DNA of 64,000 bases, taken from NCBI GenBank assembly GCA_022419385.1, contig JAJUBI010000004.1, positions 1,550,001-1,614,000 on the forward strand, in the 5' to 3' direction. A program made the position numbers and the translations under genes. Under the pieces are notes generated by a model, which saw nothing but the letters and a program-made list of their open reading frames with translations, was not told the DNA's origin and ran no database searches. Positions 45,955 through 58,089 of this stretch are shown in pieces (within the stretch, counting starts at the first letter, position 1; each line of letters opens with the position of its first letter). The stretch comes from Paraconiothyrium sp. Pb-2020 (taxonomy: Eukaryota > Ascomycota > Dothideomycetes > Pleosporales > Didymosphaeriaceae).

Positions 45955-47640
45955 CTAGCCAATCAAGCTAGCATCCTCGCTATCGCCCATTTGCTCTTGT
46001 TGTAAGGTCATCCACGACATGGCATGACGGTCGGAGAAGCGACTCTTCCTCCTCAGCGTTTCGCCTAGGAAGAATATTGCGAATGGTACTGGCAGCATTC
46101 CAAGGCTGATGAATCCGAAAATTGATAGGGCCCACTTTCCCGTTACGGCGTTGAACATATCCAAGATGAAGATGGAAAGAATGCCTGCGCTTAGAATGCG
46201 GAAGCAAGCAGTGGCTGTGAGAGCAGACAGAGTACCTGTGGGAGGATAGGCATCGAACAGGTATGAGATGAAACTGATGATGATGCTCATGTTTCCCCAA
46301 ACGTACACCGCTGTCCCAAGAATTGGTACGAGTGCAGGTACATCAGGTCTTGCCGTGAAACCAACCCAGAATAAGCTGCCAGCGACGAGGATGACGCCCA
46401 GCATAGCTGGATATAACCTCGCCTCGATGCTGCGCATGCCTGCGCTGTCTCGTTTCACCGGAATAGCATCGGCGGCAACCGAAGAGACGACAGCAGCGAT
46501 AGCACCTAGCACGGCAGATAGAAATGCCAGCCCGATCTTCGGCTGCTCCCAGTTGTACGCCGTCTGGAGTACAACTGGCACGGTCACGAACCATGTAAAG
46601 ACAACGGCGAAATTGAGTGCCAAAATAAGGCTGATTGCGATGACCAACGGCTCGGACACCATCATCCGAATTGGATTAATGACCGTGTGAGTAGCCATCT
46701 CCTTCAACGTGACCCCCGACAAAGCTGGTGGAAGCATAAAATCCGGGTTCCTTGCTTTCCCACGCGTCCGTAAGATTTCTCGTCCGTACGTCTCCGGCAT
46801 GCTGCCCGCAAGCGCAAGGCTGAACGTCGCGAAGAGCAGTGCAACCCAGGAAAGCGCACCAGGCCCCAGGCTTGTGAGTACATACCCACCAAGCACCGGA
46901 CCGAGGCCTGCACCACAGTAGAGAGCGAGGGACAAGAACGAATAGTAGGTAACTGTGCGAGAGGCCATCCAGATATCCGCGAAAGTGCCCTCGATGAGGA
47001 CGAGACAGGGCCCTCCAGTCAGGCCAACGAAGAACCGAGCAACGAGGATCTGGGGGAACGTGGTCGCGAGCCCCCAATGATGACGAAGGGAGAGAAAGAG
47101 CGGCAGGGACGTCAGATAGATGGGACGGCGGCCATATCTTTCAGAAAGGTGTGGGGTGTAGATGGCGCGAAGAAGACACCGAAGAAGGGGATTGTGAAGC
47201 CGAAGGACGCAAGGCGCGGCGTTACGGAGAAAGTCTTGACAATGCCTTGAAGTGCGGATGTGTATGTCGTAGTGCCGTACATGCTAGGACCCTTACTTAG
47301 CAGTGACTCATGGAACAGAATGAAGGATATGAGTTACTTACATTGTCAACGCGATGAGGGATGCACAAAGACTGGTGTACATCTTCTTCCAAAGCGGCCA
47401 ACTCATAGGGCTGTCCGGGTCATTAGGGGTGAGCAAGTGGCTTCCTGTTGGCATATGCATCTGGCTTCCGGCCAAGTGCATCGAATCTTTTCCCTGGGTG
47501 CCTTCCTCATGTGGGGTATATGATGTGTCTACTCCGTGCATCTCCGAATTGAACGGAGTCGGTCCAATATCGGAATGCCCTTTCGAAGTGAAAGACTCCC
47601 CGTCATTGCTTCGTGTAACCATATGATAAGAGTTGCTCAT
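45955..47640 (-). CDS. MFS multidrug/polyamine-type transporter with an apparent frameshift
   Basis: Exon 1 (from ATG 47640) gives a hydrophilic N-terminus ending DSPMSWPLWKKMYTSLCASLIALT. A GTAAGT...CCTAG intron leads to MYGTTTYTSALQGI and SFGFTIPFFGVFFAP. At about 47165 the frame must shift: GCGCCATCTAC with one more C gives APIYTPHLSERYGRRPIYLTS, the MFS TM2-TM3 signature. The frame then continues through LATTFPQILVARFFVGLTGG, LVLIEGTFADIW, VTYYSFLSLALYCGAGLGPVLGG and twelve-TM DHA1 features to a stop at 45955. Short RHHWG residues inside what should be TM3 suggest another compensating pair of shifts. It resembles fungal FLU1/TPO-like drug:H+ antiporters of the plasma membrane. Whether the gene is functional depends on verifying that one base. 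Confidence 0.82.
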
Positions 47641-48794
47641 TATGATGTAAAAGAGATTCGGTGGTAATGGAACTCAGCGGTACGACTGTACAGATCGTGA
47701 TGAAAGAGATGCTCCGCCGTGTTGTGGAGCCTGGTGAAAGGCGCAACCGCCAGGAGCATTATATACATTCATGATCATCTTCGGATACATCACTAGCAAC
47801 GACCTATGTTGTTCTGTCATCTTGATAGAGCTATCAAAAGCATTAAGCGAACGAGGCCATGACGGGGGCCAAATGAGGCTTTGACTTTCCGTCCCTTCGC
47901 ATTGCAGCCAATCATAGCCTGGTCAGCTCGGTAAAGTGCACTAGCCCCCAAAGTTCTCGCGACATGCATCCACATTCGTCGATTCTGATTCCAATTAGCG
48001 TGAGGCTGTATTCGAGGTTGGTGCTTTTCGCGCATTAATTTGCATCGAGCGGCCACTCTAGATTCCGTATACCGCATTACAAGGTTCTACGGCTGCGTAT
48101 TATCTAAACACTCCTTGCTCGATTATGGAATCAAACGGGGTAGACCGCACATGCAGTAATCCCACATGTTAAAGCGTCAAGTTGTAGCAGAAAATTGGTG
48201 TCTTCGCGCTCGACGGCGTACGAGACAACAGGGTGATGGAAAGAGGAAGCGGTAAGATATTGCAGGCTTTCGCTTATAAGCACGATCGTGGAGAAGCCAT
48301 TACGAGGGGCATTGCCGCTAAGGCGACCATCGTAACCATCGGCTCCTAACCTCCACTTGTCGCCCGCATGCGTAACACCCACTAAAGCGTGGCTCTGACC
48401 ACCCACGTCAGCACTGCACTCGGGACATCTTGCAAGCCCCACACGCATACCGCACTCGCCTACTATAAAGGGGTATCTATTTTCGCAACGAATACCAGTA
48501 CCTTCACTGAATTTTGCGCCATGGCTTTGACGACCATTCCTATCTCAGTGCAAGACAGAGACTCACATAGCATCCTTCGCACCTTAGCAGCCTAGGTGGC
48601 GAGTATTTACATTGAACTCAGAGATAGAACGTCTGACCGAGCGGCACGCGAACTTTGGGTAGCGCGCTGATCACAAAATTGTCCACGAGATTGAGATGCC
48701 TACCGGCACTCTTCCTCAAGGTAAACATGGCCCTCTGTAATCCGCAATCATCAGCTTGGAATGTGGCGTCAACAACGGCGCTTTCTATCGCAGC
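47641..48794. other. intergenic, no gene recognised
   Basis: 1.15 kb. It starts with the MFS promoter region. An ACTATAAAGG box at ~48463 precedes a short + frame (48524-48595) that is not convincing. Confidence 0.45.
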
Positions 48795-49583
48795 TCATTG
48801 GGCCCAGTGAATGTGCGCCTCGGTTTGTTGGCTTAAGCTCCAGCTGTGGATAGCTTCAGCGACTAATATATAACACAAGTTGCGACTGTCGGAAGATTCT
48901 ATGCGTAGAATACCTCGAGTTCCGAACGACCTCTTGTTGTGCAATTGGTAACATCGCCGAAAAGGACGAGGTAGCTCGATCAGGAGATTGTATGTGTGGA
49001 GCCAATCTCGCAATTGTAACTTTTCGCTGTCGAACTCGAAAGTCTCTATGTATCCAGAAGCGCCTCGGCAACGCGCCACCTCCACACGATTATGCACCAC
49101 TTCAAAGGCTGTTCGTATTTGCTGACGTTTTCGTAAAGTTGAATATTTCCGCCATGAGGGGAAATAATTTGCCGTATCGCTTCGTCAACTCCAAACTTTC
49201 GATGCGACTGCTTTGCGACTGAACGGTTCCATATAGAATGACGTTCTGCTTTGTTTGTGCGGGAACTCCAACGACCCTATAAGGTCGCCTTCTAGGCTGG
49301 GCAGACGGAAAGCAAGATGTTGATGTTCACGATTCCACCTGGCAGTGAGCTTCTTTGCGCTCTCGTCCAACAATGCACACGTAACGATGCGGTCGTAGCG
49401 AGAAAGGTTACAAAGAGAACCACGACACTCCGGACAAGGTTTCGCATCTTTAGCGGAAAGTGGCACGACGGTGGATTTCAGACCCGTATAGCCCCCAGTA
49501 ACTGGATCGATGTGATAATATTCCGGCATACTCATGGTTTTGTCGATGGAGTCGATTGTGATAACGTGGCTGCATGCAGTCAA
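48795..49583 (-). pseudogene. relic of an NFX1/ZNFX1-type zinc-finger helicase
   Basis: The frame 49583-49185 reads ACSHVITIDSIDKTMSM, EYYHIDPVTGGYTGLKS, AKPCPECRGSLCNLSRYDR and IVTCALLDESAKKLTARWN. This is a clear match in order to the C-terminal CGHC...CPTCR...NRYxRIVRRALLDEAxKKF region of NF-X1-type zinc-finger SF1 helicases, which are large RNA-silencing-related proteins. A second frame (49100-48880) continues with VVHNRVEVARCRGASG and FEFDSEKLQL, matching the next family segment. Upstream, no helicase motors or further zinc fingers are present within the available sequence, and stops interrupt the join. A stop codon directly precedes the LTACSHV piece. It is therefore a broken, truncated copy, perhaps from an old segmental duplication. 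Confidence 0.6.
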
Positions 49584-50145
49584 ATCTCATAGATCCACGT
49601 CAAGAGGAATCGAATGTCTGATTCATGTGACCGGTTTCGTCGACAGAGGTACCGTGTATGGGACTGGCGTGTTCATTTGATGGTGAGGGGTATAGTCCCA
49701 ACGCTGACGGAGTATCCCGGCAGAGATTCGTCTAATCTATCCTGAATACACCTGTTACCTGCTCTCCAAGTACCAGTTTCGCTGATCATGCCTCACATCT
49801 GACGTAAGGTGTCTATGTAATATAATACTTCTATTACTAATTTTTTTTTTCAGGTTATGGAGAGCTCTAAGTCAGTATGATGGAGTGCATCAAAGTCTGA
49901 ACCCTGAGTCTGAACACAAATAATTATCATAATATCCTAAAATTCATTTACCTTGATTTGGTTACGCTGCGGGAGTTGTTCCATTAGGCTTGAACGTACG
50001 TTACTGTTTGACATCATATTTCGCATTGTTATTGAAAACTTGATCTTCAGTACATATGGAAAATCCTTTACAACGGAAGGTCGCCCTCAACGACCAAGCA
50101 CTAGCTACAAGACATCAACCCCATTAATATCAGTTGCTGTCCTTT
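49584..50145. other. AT-rich intergenic stretch with an orphan intron-like signal
   Basis: No gene is seen. At 49804-49853 (+) there is a perfect 50 nt intron signature (GTAAGG, TTACTAAT, ten T, CAG), but the flanking frames close at once, so it may be a relic or a non-coding transcript. Confidence 0.4.
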
Positions 50146-51970
50146 CTATACACCCGAGTCATCGACCACAATGCCTCTCTCAGTTGCAAACGAATTCCAG
50201 TTATCACAAGTCCCCTGGATGCTACTAGAATCTAGAATAGATGGAATCTCACTAACACGTTCGGCAAATTGGAAAGCAAGACCGTTCCTATATCATCATT
50301 AGTACATGATAGAACAAAATGTGATATCGCACTTACACCGTGTGCCATCCGATATGGCAGTGCACAAGCCAAGCCCCTGGGTTGTCGGTGACCCAAGCGA
50401 GTACAAGGTGACCACCGGCTGGAAGCATGGCGACGTCACGGCGGGGAGGATTGCTCAACTTCAGTGCAGTATCAGTGCTGTAGAGTCCATCTCCCTGTGC
50501 TAAAATGAAGAAGTCATGGCCATGGACGTGGATAGGGTGAGCAACATTGAGGGTTGTCTCGATGATGATGTAGGCCCACTCGTTAGCCTCGTCGAGCCGT
50601 ATAAGGTTCTGTGATGTATCGAAGTCGGTATCGTTGTTGAGGACTTGCAAGACAGTGGGGTCGCCCCACTGAACCTGGAGAGAAGAATCGTTGACCGTCC
50701 ACTTGATGGTACCGTCCGATTCGAAGGCAAGACCAACGTCCTCTTTCTCTTCGTAGAGATGGGTCGCGGGTACATCGAGAGCAACATGTGGAACAAGGAG
50801 GCTCATATCGAAGTCGAGACAGTCATCGACAGGGACGTACGGGCTTGTGGTTGGTGTACCGGTAGAGCCGCTATAGTGGACGATGCCTCGGATGTTGTCG
50901 GCCTGGTCATTCGTAGAGCACGCTGATTGAGGTATGAAGCGTAACCAGAAATCACTTGCTATATCGCTCTGGTCCGCGGTCACAATGACGTCGACCCGTT
51001 GTGCTGTTGCGTTCGTTGTAAGTAAGAAGGTTCATCAAAACATGGGGAGGATCTGGAACTTACCTATACCGATGCCAACAACGTCTGTGGTGAAGGGTAC
51101 AATGGGGACAAGATCGACAGCAATAACAGTTAGAGTATGGTTGTCAATGGAGAACTTCCAGAAACTGTCGATCGCAACATTGATTAGGCGGAGACGGTAG
51201 GAAGTGCCGGGTTCGAAGTCCAACTCGAAGCGGGAACCAGTCTGATTGTCGGCGCCATCTTCGCCGAATACGTTGGTACCATTGATCAGGCCATTCTCTG
51301 GGGTGGGCGGGCCTCCAGTAGCAGCCTGCTGCTGTAAGGAATATACCGTCTCATGGAACCAGTCAGCAATGATGATTGGCCCAGCGTCCACGTCGTAGTT
51401 GGCAGTGGCAGGACCGTTGATGACGATACTGCCGAAGATTCCATCCCAAGCTTGGAGTGAGAAGTGCGAGTGGTACCAAGTAGTGCCGTATTGAGTAGCG
51501 CGCATGCGATAGGTGAAGGTATCGCCAGGCGCTTGAGCGCACTGTGTCACTGATACAACTCCATCGTTGGGATTGGTGTAGTTCTGTCGAAGCCCATGCC
51601 AGTGTATAGAGGTTCCATTGATGCTGAGATTGTTGATTATATGAATGACCAACTCGTCTCCCCAGTCGGCCTCAATGGTCGGTCCTGGGATGGTACCGTT
51701 CACTGTCATGGCTGTGCGCGTGAAGCCGTCAGGGGCAACCTCGGTCTCAGAAAGCTCTAACCAGTACTCGCGAGTAACCCCGGTATCGGGGACCTCGTCA
51801 TACCAATTGGTGTCGATCGAGTAATCGCACCAACTGGCGCGGTCGCTTGCTGTGTTACCAGCACAAGCAGCTCTCTTCTGAGGCATGCTCTGGATGACTG
51901 CAGCTACGGCAGAGTTGGCCATCAAGATCGATGCCAGCGAGGACAAAGCCCACATTGAGCTCGGAATCAT
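50146..51970 (-). CDS. laccase (multicopper oxidase), secreted
   Basis: Three exons give about 575 residues. ATG 51970 yields a signal peptide (MIPSSMWALSSLASILMANS), and KRA at ~40 may be a dibasic maturation site. All four copper segments are present: HWHGLRQ, WYHSHFSLQ, HPIHVHGHDF and VHCHIGWHTG. The last intron (donor GTAAGTGCG, acceptor ATATAG) lies inside the final copper motif and adds NGLAFQFAERVSEI with the stop at 50146-50148; the earlier apparent stop right after HIGWHTV is intronic. The C-terminus ends DDSGV. At least nine N-glycosylation sequons fit secretion. Ascomycete laccases oxidise phenols with O2, serving in pigment formation, lignin or phenolic detoxification. No pigment-cluster gene adjoins it. 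Intact. Confidence 0.93.
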
Positions 51971-54063
51971 CTTGAAGAAGAAGGAGTGTCTTAGAAGGGA
52001 CAAGATTGAGACTGGAGAGAAGAGGAACGTCTGAAGAGCAACAGGTGGCCAACGAAGAGGATTGACCCGTTGATGATGGATTATCCCCGTCCTTTGAAGG
52101 CCCTTATAAGTCGTTCACAATCAAGTCTGACTTATGGTCCTCAAACGATTACACGATATGTCCGAGGCAATTCCCAGCACGAAATCGCCCTTTCATTGAC
52201 GCGTAACTCTGCGTTGCCCCAAATTAGAAGCCCATTGACCTGGACCCTTCCTTCATGTGTGGTGGAGCACCTAGTGGTGTCCTCCTGACAGGATGTTTGC
52301 TCGGTTGCACATCGTCGCCGTAACTGCCGTTCCACGTTTGGTAATTTTCAATGAATCCTAGAATTATGAGACTGCGTGCTGACCGCGGCCACTGACTGAC
52401 CCGAAGTCCGCTCTCTAGGGGTTGAAGCCCTCGATAGGAACATTGTCTTAGCGTGCATCTTCGGCGTCTATGTTTGAAATTTGAGCGGTCGGTGCAAGGA
52501 TTCAAGATGCAGTCGGTCGAATTTCGGACACGCAATGCGATGTTGCATCGTGGATGGCGGCTAGGATAACTGATTGTTGGTGTAAAAGGGTTACATTTTC
52601 TTGCATTGACTCGCAGGCCAATGCTAGTTCGCTACCTCAAAATAAGATGAACTAGAATATCAGTGAGAACGTGAATGCGGAGGTGAGGCGAATGATACCG
52701 AGCCCTTGGTAAGCTACACAGTGATAATGCAGGGCGAAGCTGTACACGTGGGACTTATTGTCCATCGCATCCATCTTCCCTACAAACTACAGGGTCGGTA
52801 AGTCGTAGCCCGGTGTATCCGAATCTCCCCTCCTGACCTGCTGCATACTTCCAACTCCGTACAAACCTAACTATCGGCCCAAGTCTGGCACACTAACGCA
52901 ATGGGATAGTCCTCCGCAATGTCAGTGTCCTGTAGCGCCTATATCGGTACACCCTTTCACTAGGCGCTTTCGCAAGCCACCAATTGCTGGTGCACCAAGT
53001 GTGGCATAGCCTCTTCTCTTTATGTCTCAACGTATTCAACTACAAGCGCAGATGTCATAGTATCTCTGGTAGGCACCGAGGGGCAGTCGTTCACTGGATG
53101 CCTTTCCCCGTCCTCATCCTGCCGAGGAAGTTCAACCAGGAGCATTTCTACAGACTCGTCATGGTCGCTATCCCTGAGGTTCCTCGCCGTAATCGTATTC
53201 TGCAGCCACACACCGTTCGGTTACGTCCTACGCGCTGACATGCGCCATCATGCAGGGCAGGGTGAGTCGAAAACTCAGCGATAAGGGAAAACGTTGTCAT
53301 AACTGCAGCATGCACGGGGCGTCCATGATGGCAACTTGTGGGTCTCACCTTCAATAGTGTCTTGAAGCCTTCTGCTTGAGTGGCCTGTTCAAGCTCGGGA
53401 GCAAATCTCCCGCGACGGGCCGCTTTCACAACAACGCGGTTGGTCCCGAGACTACGGTACACTTGCGTAAGGTTCGGCCCCGTGCCTCACCGATCCAGGA
53501 TACTGGGTTCGTAGCGTGGCCAAGTTCCGATATTGTGTGCATAGAACCAATCACCTATACTGCTAAGCTCGGCGCAACTCGGGCTTGGGTCGCGGATATA
53601 GACCCCCTTCGAAGTTTACTACCCCAGAAAGTGGGGCACCGACAAGCACATCGATTACAAACGATTTTCTCAGCTTTCTGGTCCGGGCTAGAAAAGGATT
53701 AGGCAAACCGGGAAGCCACAGGATCAGGTACGCGTGGACTAGAGCAGGGGACTGCAGCGATGCTGCATGTCCGCATGTCTTGCTTGGCGTCACGCCGGAT
53801 TACGCGGCCGATGGATGAGTATCGGCTGTGACCCGTTTCGAAACCCCATAAGCGCTTTGGCCACCAAAATCACAAACAGGGACTATTCGCGGAGTAAACC
53901 ATCGTGCGTACTGCCGAAGGTGTGTAGCTTGAATGAAGAATGGTCGGATTTCAATGTCGCTCCGCATGGGCAGTGAGCATATAAAGATAGACACTCTCCA
54001 ACAGTACTCCCCCATATCCTCTCACATTTGATCACCTTGAGCTTGAACACCAAGCACTTTATC
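51971..54063. other. intergenic, no gene recognised
   Basis: 2.1 kb. A CCTTATAAG box at ~52101 is ~130 bp upstream of the laccase start. An AGCATATAAAG TATA box at ~53978 is ~86 bp upstream of the secreted-protein start codon and is well placed. Other frames have no domain. Confidence 0.5.
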
Positions 54064-54741
54064 ATGTTTCTTCGCAAAGCAGTCCTTGTTATTGCGCTGC
54101 TGGCCACTACTTCTTTTGCGGCAGTGGCCGCAGTCAGGAGTCGTCAAGCTGAGCCTGCCTCCACCTTCAAGCTCTACGCCTACGGTGGTGAGGCGATTGG
54201 GGGCTACGAGATCTTCTATGCAGACGGTGCGGCACTCCTAGTCCTACGACTTCTTGAGATGTCGTTGTCACTCTAACACAGACCGTAGGACTTGCCTACA
54301 TTGGCGACAGCACAGCGTTGGCCGACAGCACTGAGGTTACAGCGGTTAACTGTAAGGACTTGTGATCCTGAAACTACCTTTCTAGCAGACTGACATTGCT
54401 GAGTGACTGCAACTTCTGATGGCGTTTGGACTGCTACCGCGGCGAGCAATGTAACTTGGACCTCCAAGAATTTCTACGTCTCAAACTCGACTGGCGAGAT
54501 CGGCTTCGCCGACAGTACCAATTCGAGCTCTGAACTCACCACGTCAGGCTTCAGGTTCTACGGACATTTTGCTTTGCTTAGTGTCAGCGACCATTTCGAA
54601 GCTTCGTGGAACGCAAAAGAGACGGGAGTCGAAAACGTCTGGAGCTTGGGCTGGGGTGTTGTCGATGAAGACAGTTCTCTCACGTCTGTTATGCTCAGAA
54701 ACGCAGCCCCGATGACCAAACCAGTCGACTCTGCTACCTAG
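54064..54741 (+). CDS. small secreted protein (unknown fungal family)
   Basis: Three exons give about 185 residues. ATG 54064 starts a signal peptide (MFLRKAVLVIALLATTSFAAVAA). Mature sequence begins near RQAEPASTFKLYAYGGEAIGGYE, then FYADG joined to LAYIGDS across an intron (donor GTGCGG, acceptor CCGTAG). A second intron (donor GTAAGG) joins VTAVN to LTATSDGVW. The rest is beta-rich with many Asn-x-Ser/Thr sites (NVTWTSK, SNSTGE, TNSSSEL), then TTSGFRFYGHFALL and VMLRNAAP. This FKLYAYG...GGYxVFYADG...AYIG layout recurs in secreted proteins of many plant-associated ascomycetes, with no known activity. A cysteine count near zero argues against a typical disulfide-rich effector. A TATA box precedes it at ~53978. 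Confidence 0.72.
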
Positions 54742-56054
54742 ATTCGACCCACTGTTAGGTCCATCAAGGTGCAAAGGAACGTTGGAAGTGTTAGAGGGCA
54801 ATTGATCTTACGTCGGGAAGCACAAGCCTTCGAAGGAAGCTTCTGTTGCTACGCCCTATTGGATCGAATCTCAGATTGATATAAACCTTGAGCGTTCAAA
54901 GTGCGACGTTACGTCTGTGTCTAGTCTAAACATCTATGTATTACGTCTTCGACTTTGATTAGTTTGTTATCTTTGTACAATCCGTATCTTTGTACAACCT
55001 ATGTACTGTAAACGATTGACGCCTGTTTGCTTAACAGGGAGTACTCTCCGTATTAAGGCGGGGCTGAGACTTGGCGTAAGACATGAAAGCTTGTTATTCG
55101 CGGTCGAATTTCGATTGTGGTTAGTGGTGGCAAGGCACCCTGCAGGCCGCGCAAAGCCGGCGGAACGGGAACCAGGCAGGGGTAGGGAAGTTTGCGCGAG
55201 TGCCGATTGGAGACGGCGACATCGGCCCTGGCTGGTTGCACGCTGTGGGGTCGGCTGCGTCCCTTTCCCTACTCCTCGCTTGTAGTCAGTAGCCATCATC
55301 TGGAACACTGATTATGGCATAGCGCTGCCTGTAGGATAACATCTACCGGCATATCGCAATAAGCGCCCAGCACCCCGTGAACCAGTCACCAGGTCCAGCA
55401 CGATTTGGAACGGTATGTCCTCTCTGAAAGACGGTGCAACCACATCGCTTGGATGGTTGATGTTCATCGTAGCACTATGCGTAGTCGAACAAGATCGTAA
55501 GCGAGCTCGACGACTTAATTCTGTAAGCATTCATCAGAAGTACCTCCTTGAATATTCTCATCTATCTGCAAGACACCCTGTCGGCTAGGCATTGTGTTTT
55601 TTGTGAGACTTCATGTCTAGGAATCGCGACTTCAACTTGCAAAAGGCCTTGTTGACCCTCTGGCTACTTGGAACCCAGTATTTCCTCCGGCTAATCTTCA
55701 ATCCTCGCAGACCCCACTCCTTGGCCGTTTCCAATGGAGCGATCCTTGTATTTTCAAGGCCTCTAGCACATCAATCAAGTGGTGATTTCTAGGTACGGGG
55801 GCCAGGGTTTCCTGGAGTATGACGGGGAGGCGATCGGTGTAGCCTGCATTCGATCAAGGTTTACGCCAGGAACAGTCACGCCGGCAAATGTTGGAAGCTA
55901 CAAGTTCCGAGGCTTATACAGCATATCGCTCCACCTAAAAGCCAGAGCGGTGAGACAGCCATCAAAGCACGTGATACAAATATTGGGTAAGGGCGTATTG
56001 GATCTGATTTTCGAAGAGATGACCCTGCGCATGTGGGAACCACCGCATTACAAA
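54742..56054. other. intergenic, no gene recognised
   Basis: 1.3 kb. Frames at 54967-55308 (-) and 55779-56087 (+) have no recognisable features. Confidence 0.45.
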
Positions 56055-57581
56055 TCAATTACAATCACTGCTATCACGAGGGTATGACAGCGCAGTATTG
56101 TATACCTTTAGCCCAGGCTTGTCGTGTACAAACTCAATCCATGGAAGTGTTTTTTGCTGCTTATACAACTCGTTCCAATGCTGCACCTCACACATCTCGA
56201 TAGTAGCCCGAACCCAAGGCATCACCCAAACGTCATCATCAGGCGTAAAGATAGCGAGCGAGCCAATCATCAACAGCCAGAGTACGATCTTTGGGGCTAG
56301 CCCGCTTGGCAGACTAAGTTGCAGGAGACAAGCACGATAGGTACGCTGCAGATGTGTACGAGGCCGTTCGATACCTTGCCAGCTGAGAAAGATGTGCGAA
56401 GAGAAGGCGAGTAGGCCGAGACGGATGACTTCATCGATAGAGCCTTCCTGAAAGGGAGTCAGCCGAAGAAGTTGGTACATTACTGATGCCATAGCGTGGA
56501 GCAGTGTAGCCTGGGGCAATTGCCCACTTCTCTGGGCGGCCGTATTGAACTCCACACAGAAGCCCTTCAAATACACCCATACTTGTCGGAGATCGTCATT
56601 GAGGTCCTGGTGATCAGGCTCCCAGGGAAACTTTGTTGCCAACCTCCGGGAGGCTTTCATGTTCAGCATCATCGGGCCGTGCGTGGCTACCACGTGCCTA
56701 GAAAATAAGGCCTCTGAACCCTCGTTTAGCGCTATCCCCAGATCACACCTGGAGAGTAAGCAGGCGGACACTGATCGCCAAGATTACAGCCATTGTCACT
56801 TACTTTAGCAGCTCCATGACAAGTTTTGTGTTATGTCCGAGAGCTGAGAGACCGCCTCGGAGGTCCACGATGGTACACAGACCTTGCATATGTTTCCGCG
56901 CTGTCTTATGATCGCCAATAAAATGAGCATGTAGCGTCAAATACAAGACCGCAAGAATGGTGGCATCCGAGACACTGTGATCGCTCAGCGTCGTCATCCT
57001 TTCGGTAAGAAGGCGCAATGCTGTAGAGTAGTGAACCAAGGCCGATTTGGTTGATGCGGAAGATTTTTGAGAAGATGCTTGTAGTGCATAGGCTTGCGAT
57101 GCAAAGATCGCTGCGTGCATGTAGGCCGCATCCAGGGCGAGGAAGTCGAGCCACGACTTATCGACCTTAGACTCTTTATGAAAGACAACATGTCTTTCAA
57201 GCGGGTACATGATTCTCTTGGCAACGAAGCAAACTAAAGATCAGTGAGTGCAGCCAAGTACATCTATGTGCATCTATACATACATCTGAGAAGGTCATGT
57301 ATAAGTCGCGGCTCCGCAGCAGCAGCAAAACGGGTAAGTGACAACTCAGATCCAACCTTATTTGGGAGTGAAGGATAGCGCATCCTCATCAAGAGCCGAG
57401 AGTCCTCATCTGGGTCGTTGCTCGTATTGGCGGCACATGTGGTGACTGGCTCGGTAGGCACGCTTCGGCGAGTCCCGCTACGAGTCTTGCCCTTGTTCTT
57501 CCCAAGCATGACGTGCCGTCTTATAGCCTTGCGTGTGTTTGGTTCAGCATTGCCACGCCCGTTAGTGAAGATGAAATTCAT
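56055..57581 (-). CDS. fungal-specific transcription-factor-domain protein without zinc cluster
   Basis: Three exons give about 470 residues. Exon 1 starts MNFIFTNGRGNAEPNTRKAIRRHVMLGKNKGK, the F.FxN...K..R..IR.HVM leader characteristic of a large fungal family with the Fungal_trans_2 domain. Exon 2 includes SWLDFLALDAAYMHAAIFASQ and ALRLLTERMTTLSDHSVSDATILAVLYLTLH, then HMQGLCTIVDLRGGLSALG. Exon 3 has FPWEPDHQDLNDDLRQVWVYLKGF and ends YPRDSSDCN. Only isolated cysteines occur and no C-x2-C-x6-C zinc cluster, so DNA binding would need a partner or another mode. Such proteins are predicted nuclear regulators of unknown targets. It is divergent from the SDR at 58090 (about 510 bp apart), which could be a regulated gene; this is inference. 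Confidence 0.82.
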
Positions 57582-58089
57582 GCCCGCTGTTCCGAAGTTA
57601 GAAGTCGCCGTATTGCGGGATGAGATAACCCACTAGGTCCGGAAGTAGCCATCCCTCTTTTCTAAGAGCGATACGACGATTGAGATCGGTGTTTTCAGTA
57701 CCTGACGGAACACCGTGGGGTTTCAGGTGCTGCTGCAATGCAAAAGTAGAAAAGACTAAATGTGTGTTCTAGGCAATGCTTATGATGACGCATGCACGGT
57801 ACCTGAGCGGACGCTACTGCAGCAGATTGATATCCCGATTGGGTATCGCTCAACAATAACCACCACCAATCACAACGTACAACGAGACGCTAATGCGGCA
57901 GATTGGAATCCCGTTTTAGTTTGGTCAAGGCACTGCCGACAGAATCGCTCACTCGGAGAGTTGATACCCTGCGCCGGCTTGATCAAGCACACCCGTGTCC
58001 CGTACCAATATATAATCCTGATCGCATCCGTCCCATGATGAAGTCTGTTGTCCTTTACCAGGCTAGCATACTTCATCGATTACTTAGCC
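57582..58089. promoter_or_regulatory. divergent intergenic region of regulator and SDR
   Basis: About 510 bp between head-to-head genes that must include both promoters. No specific binding site was identified. Confidence 0.45.
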
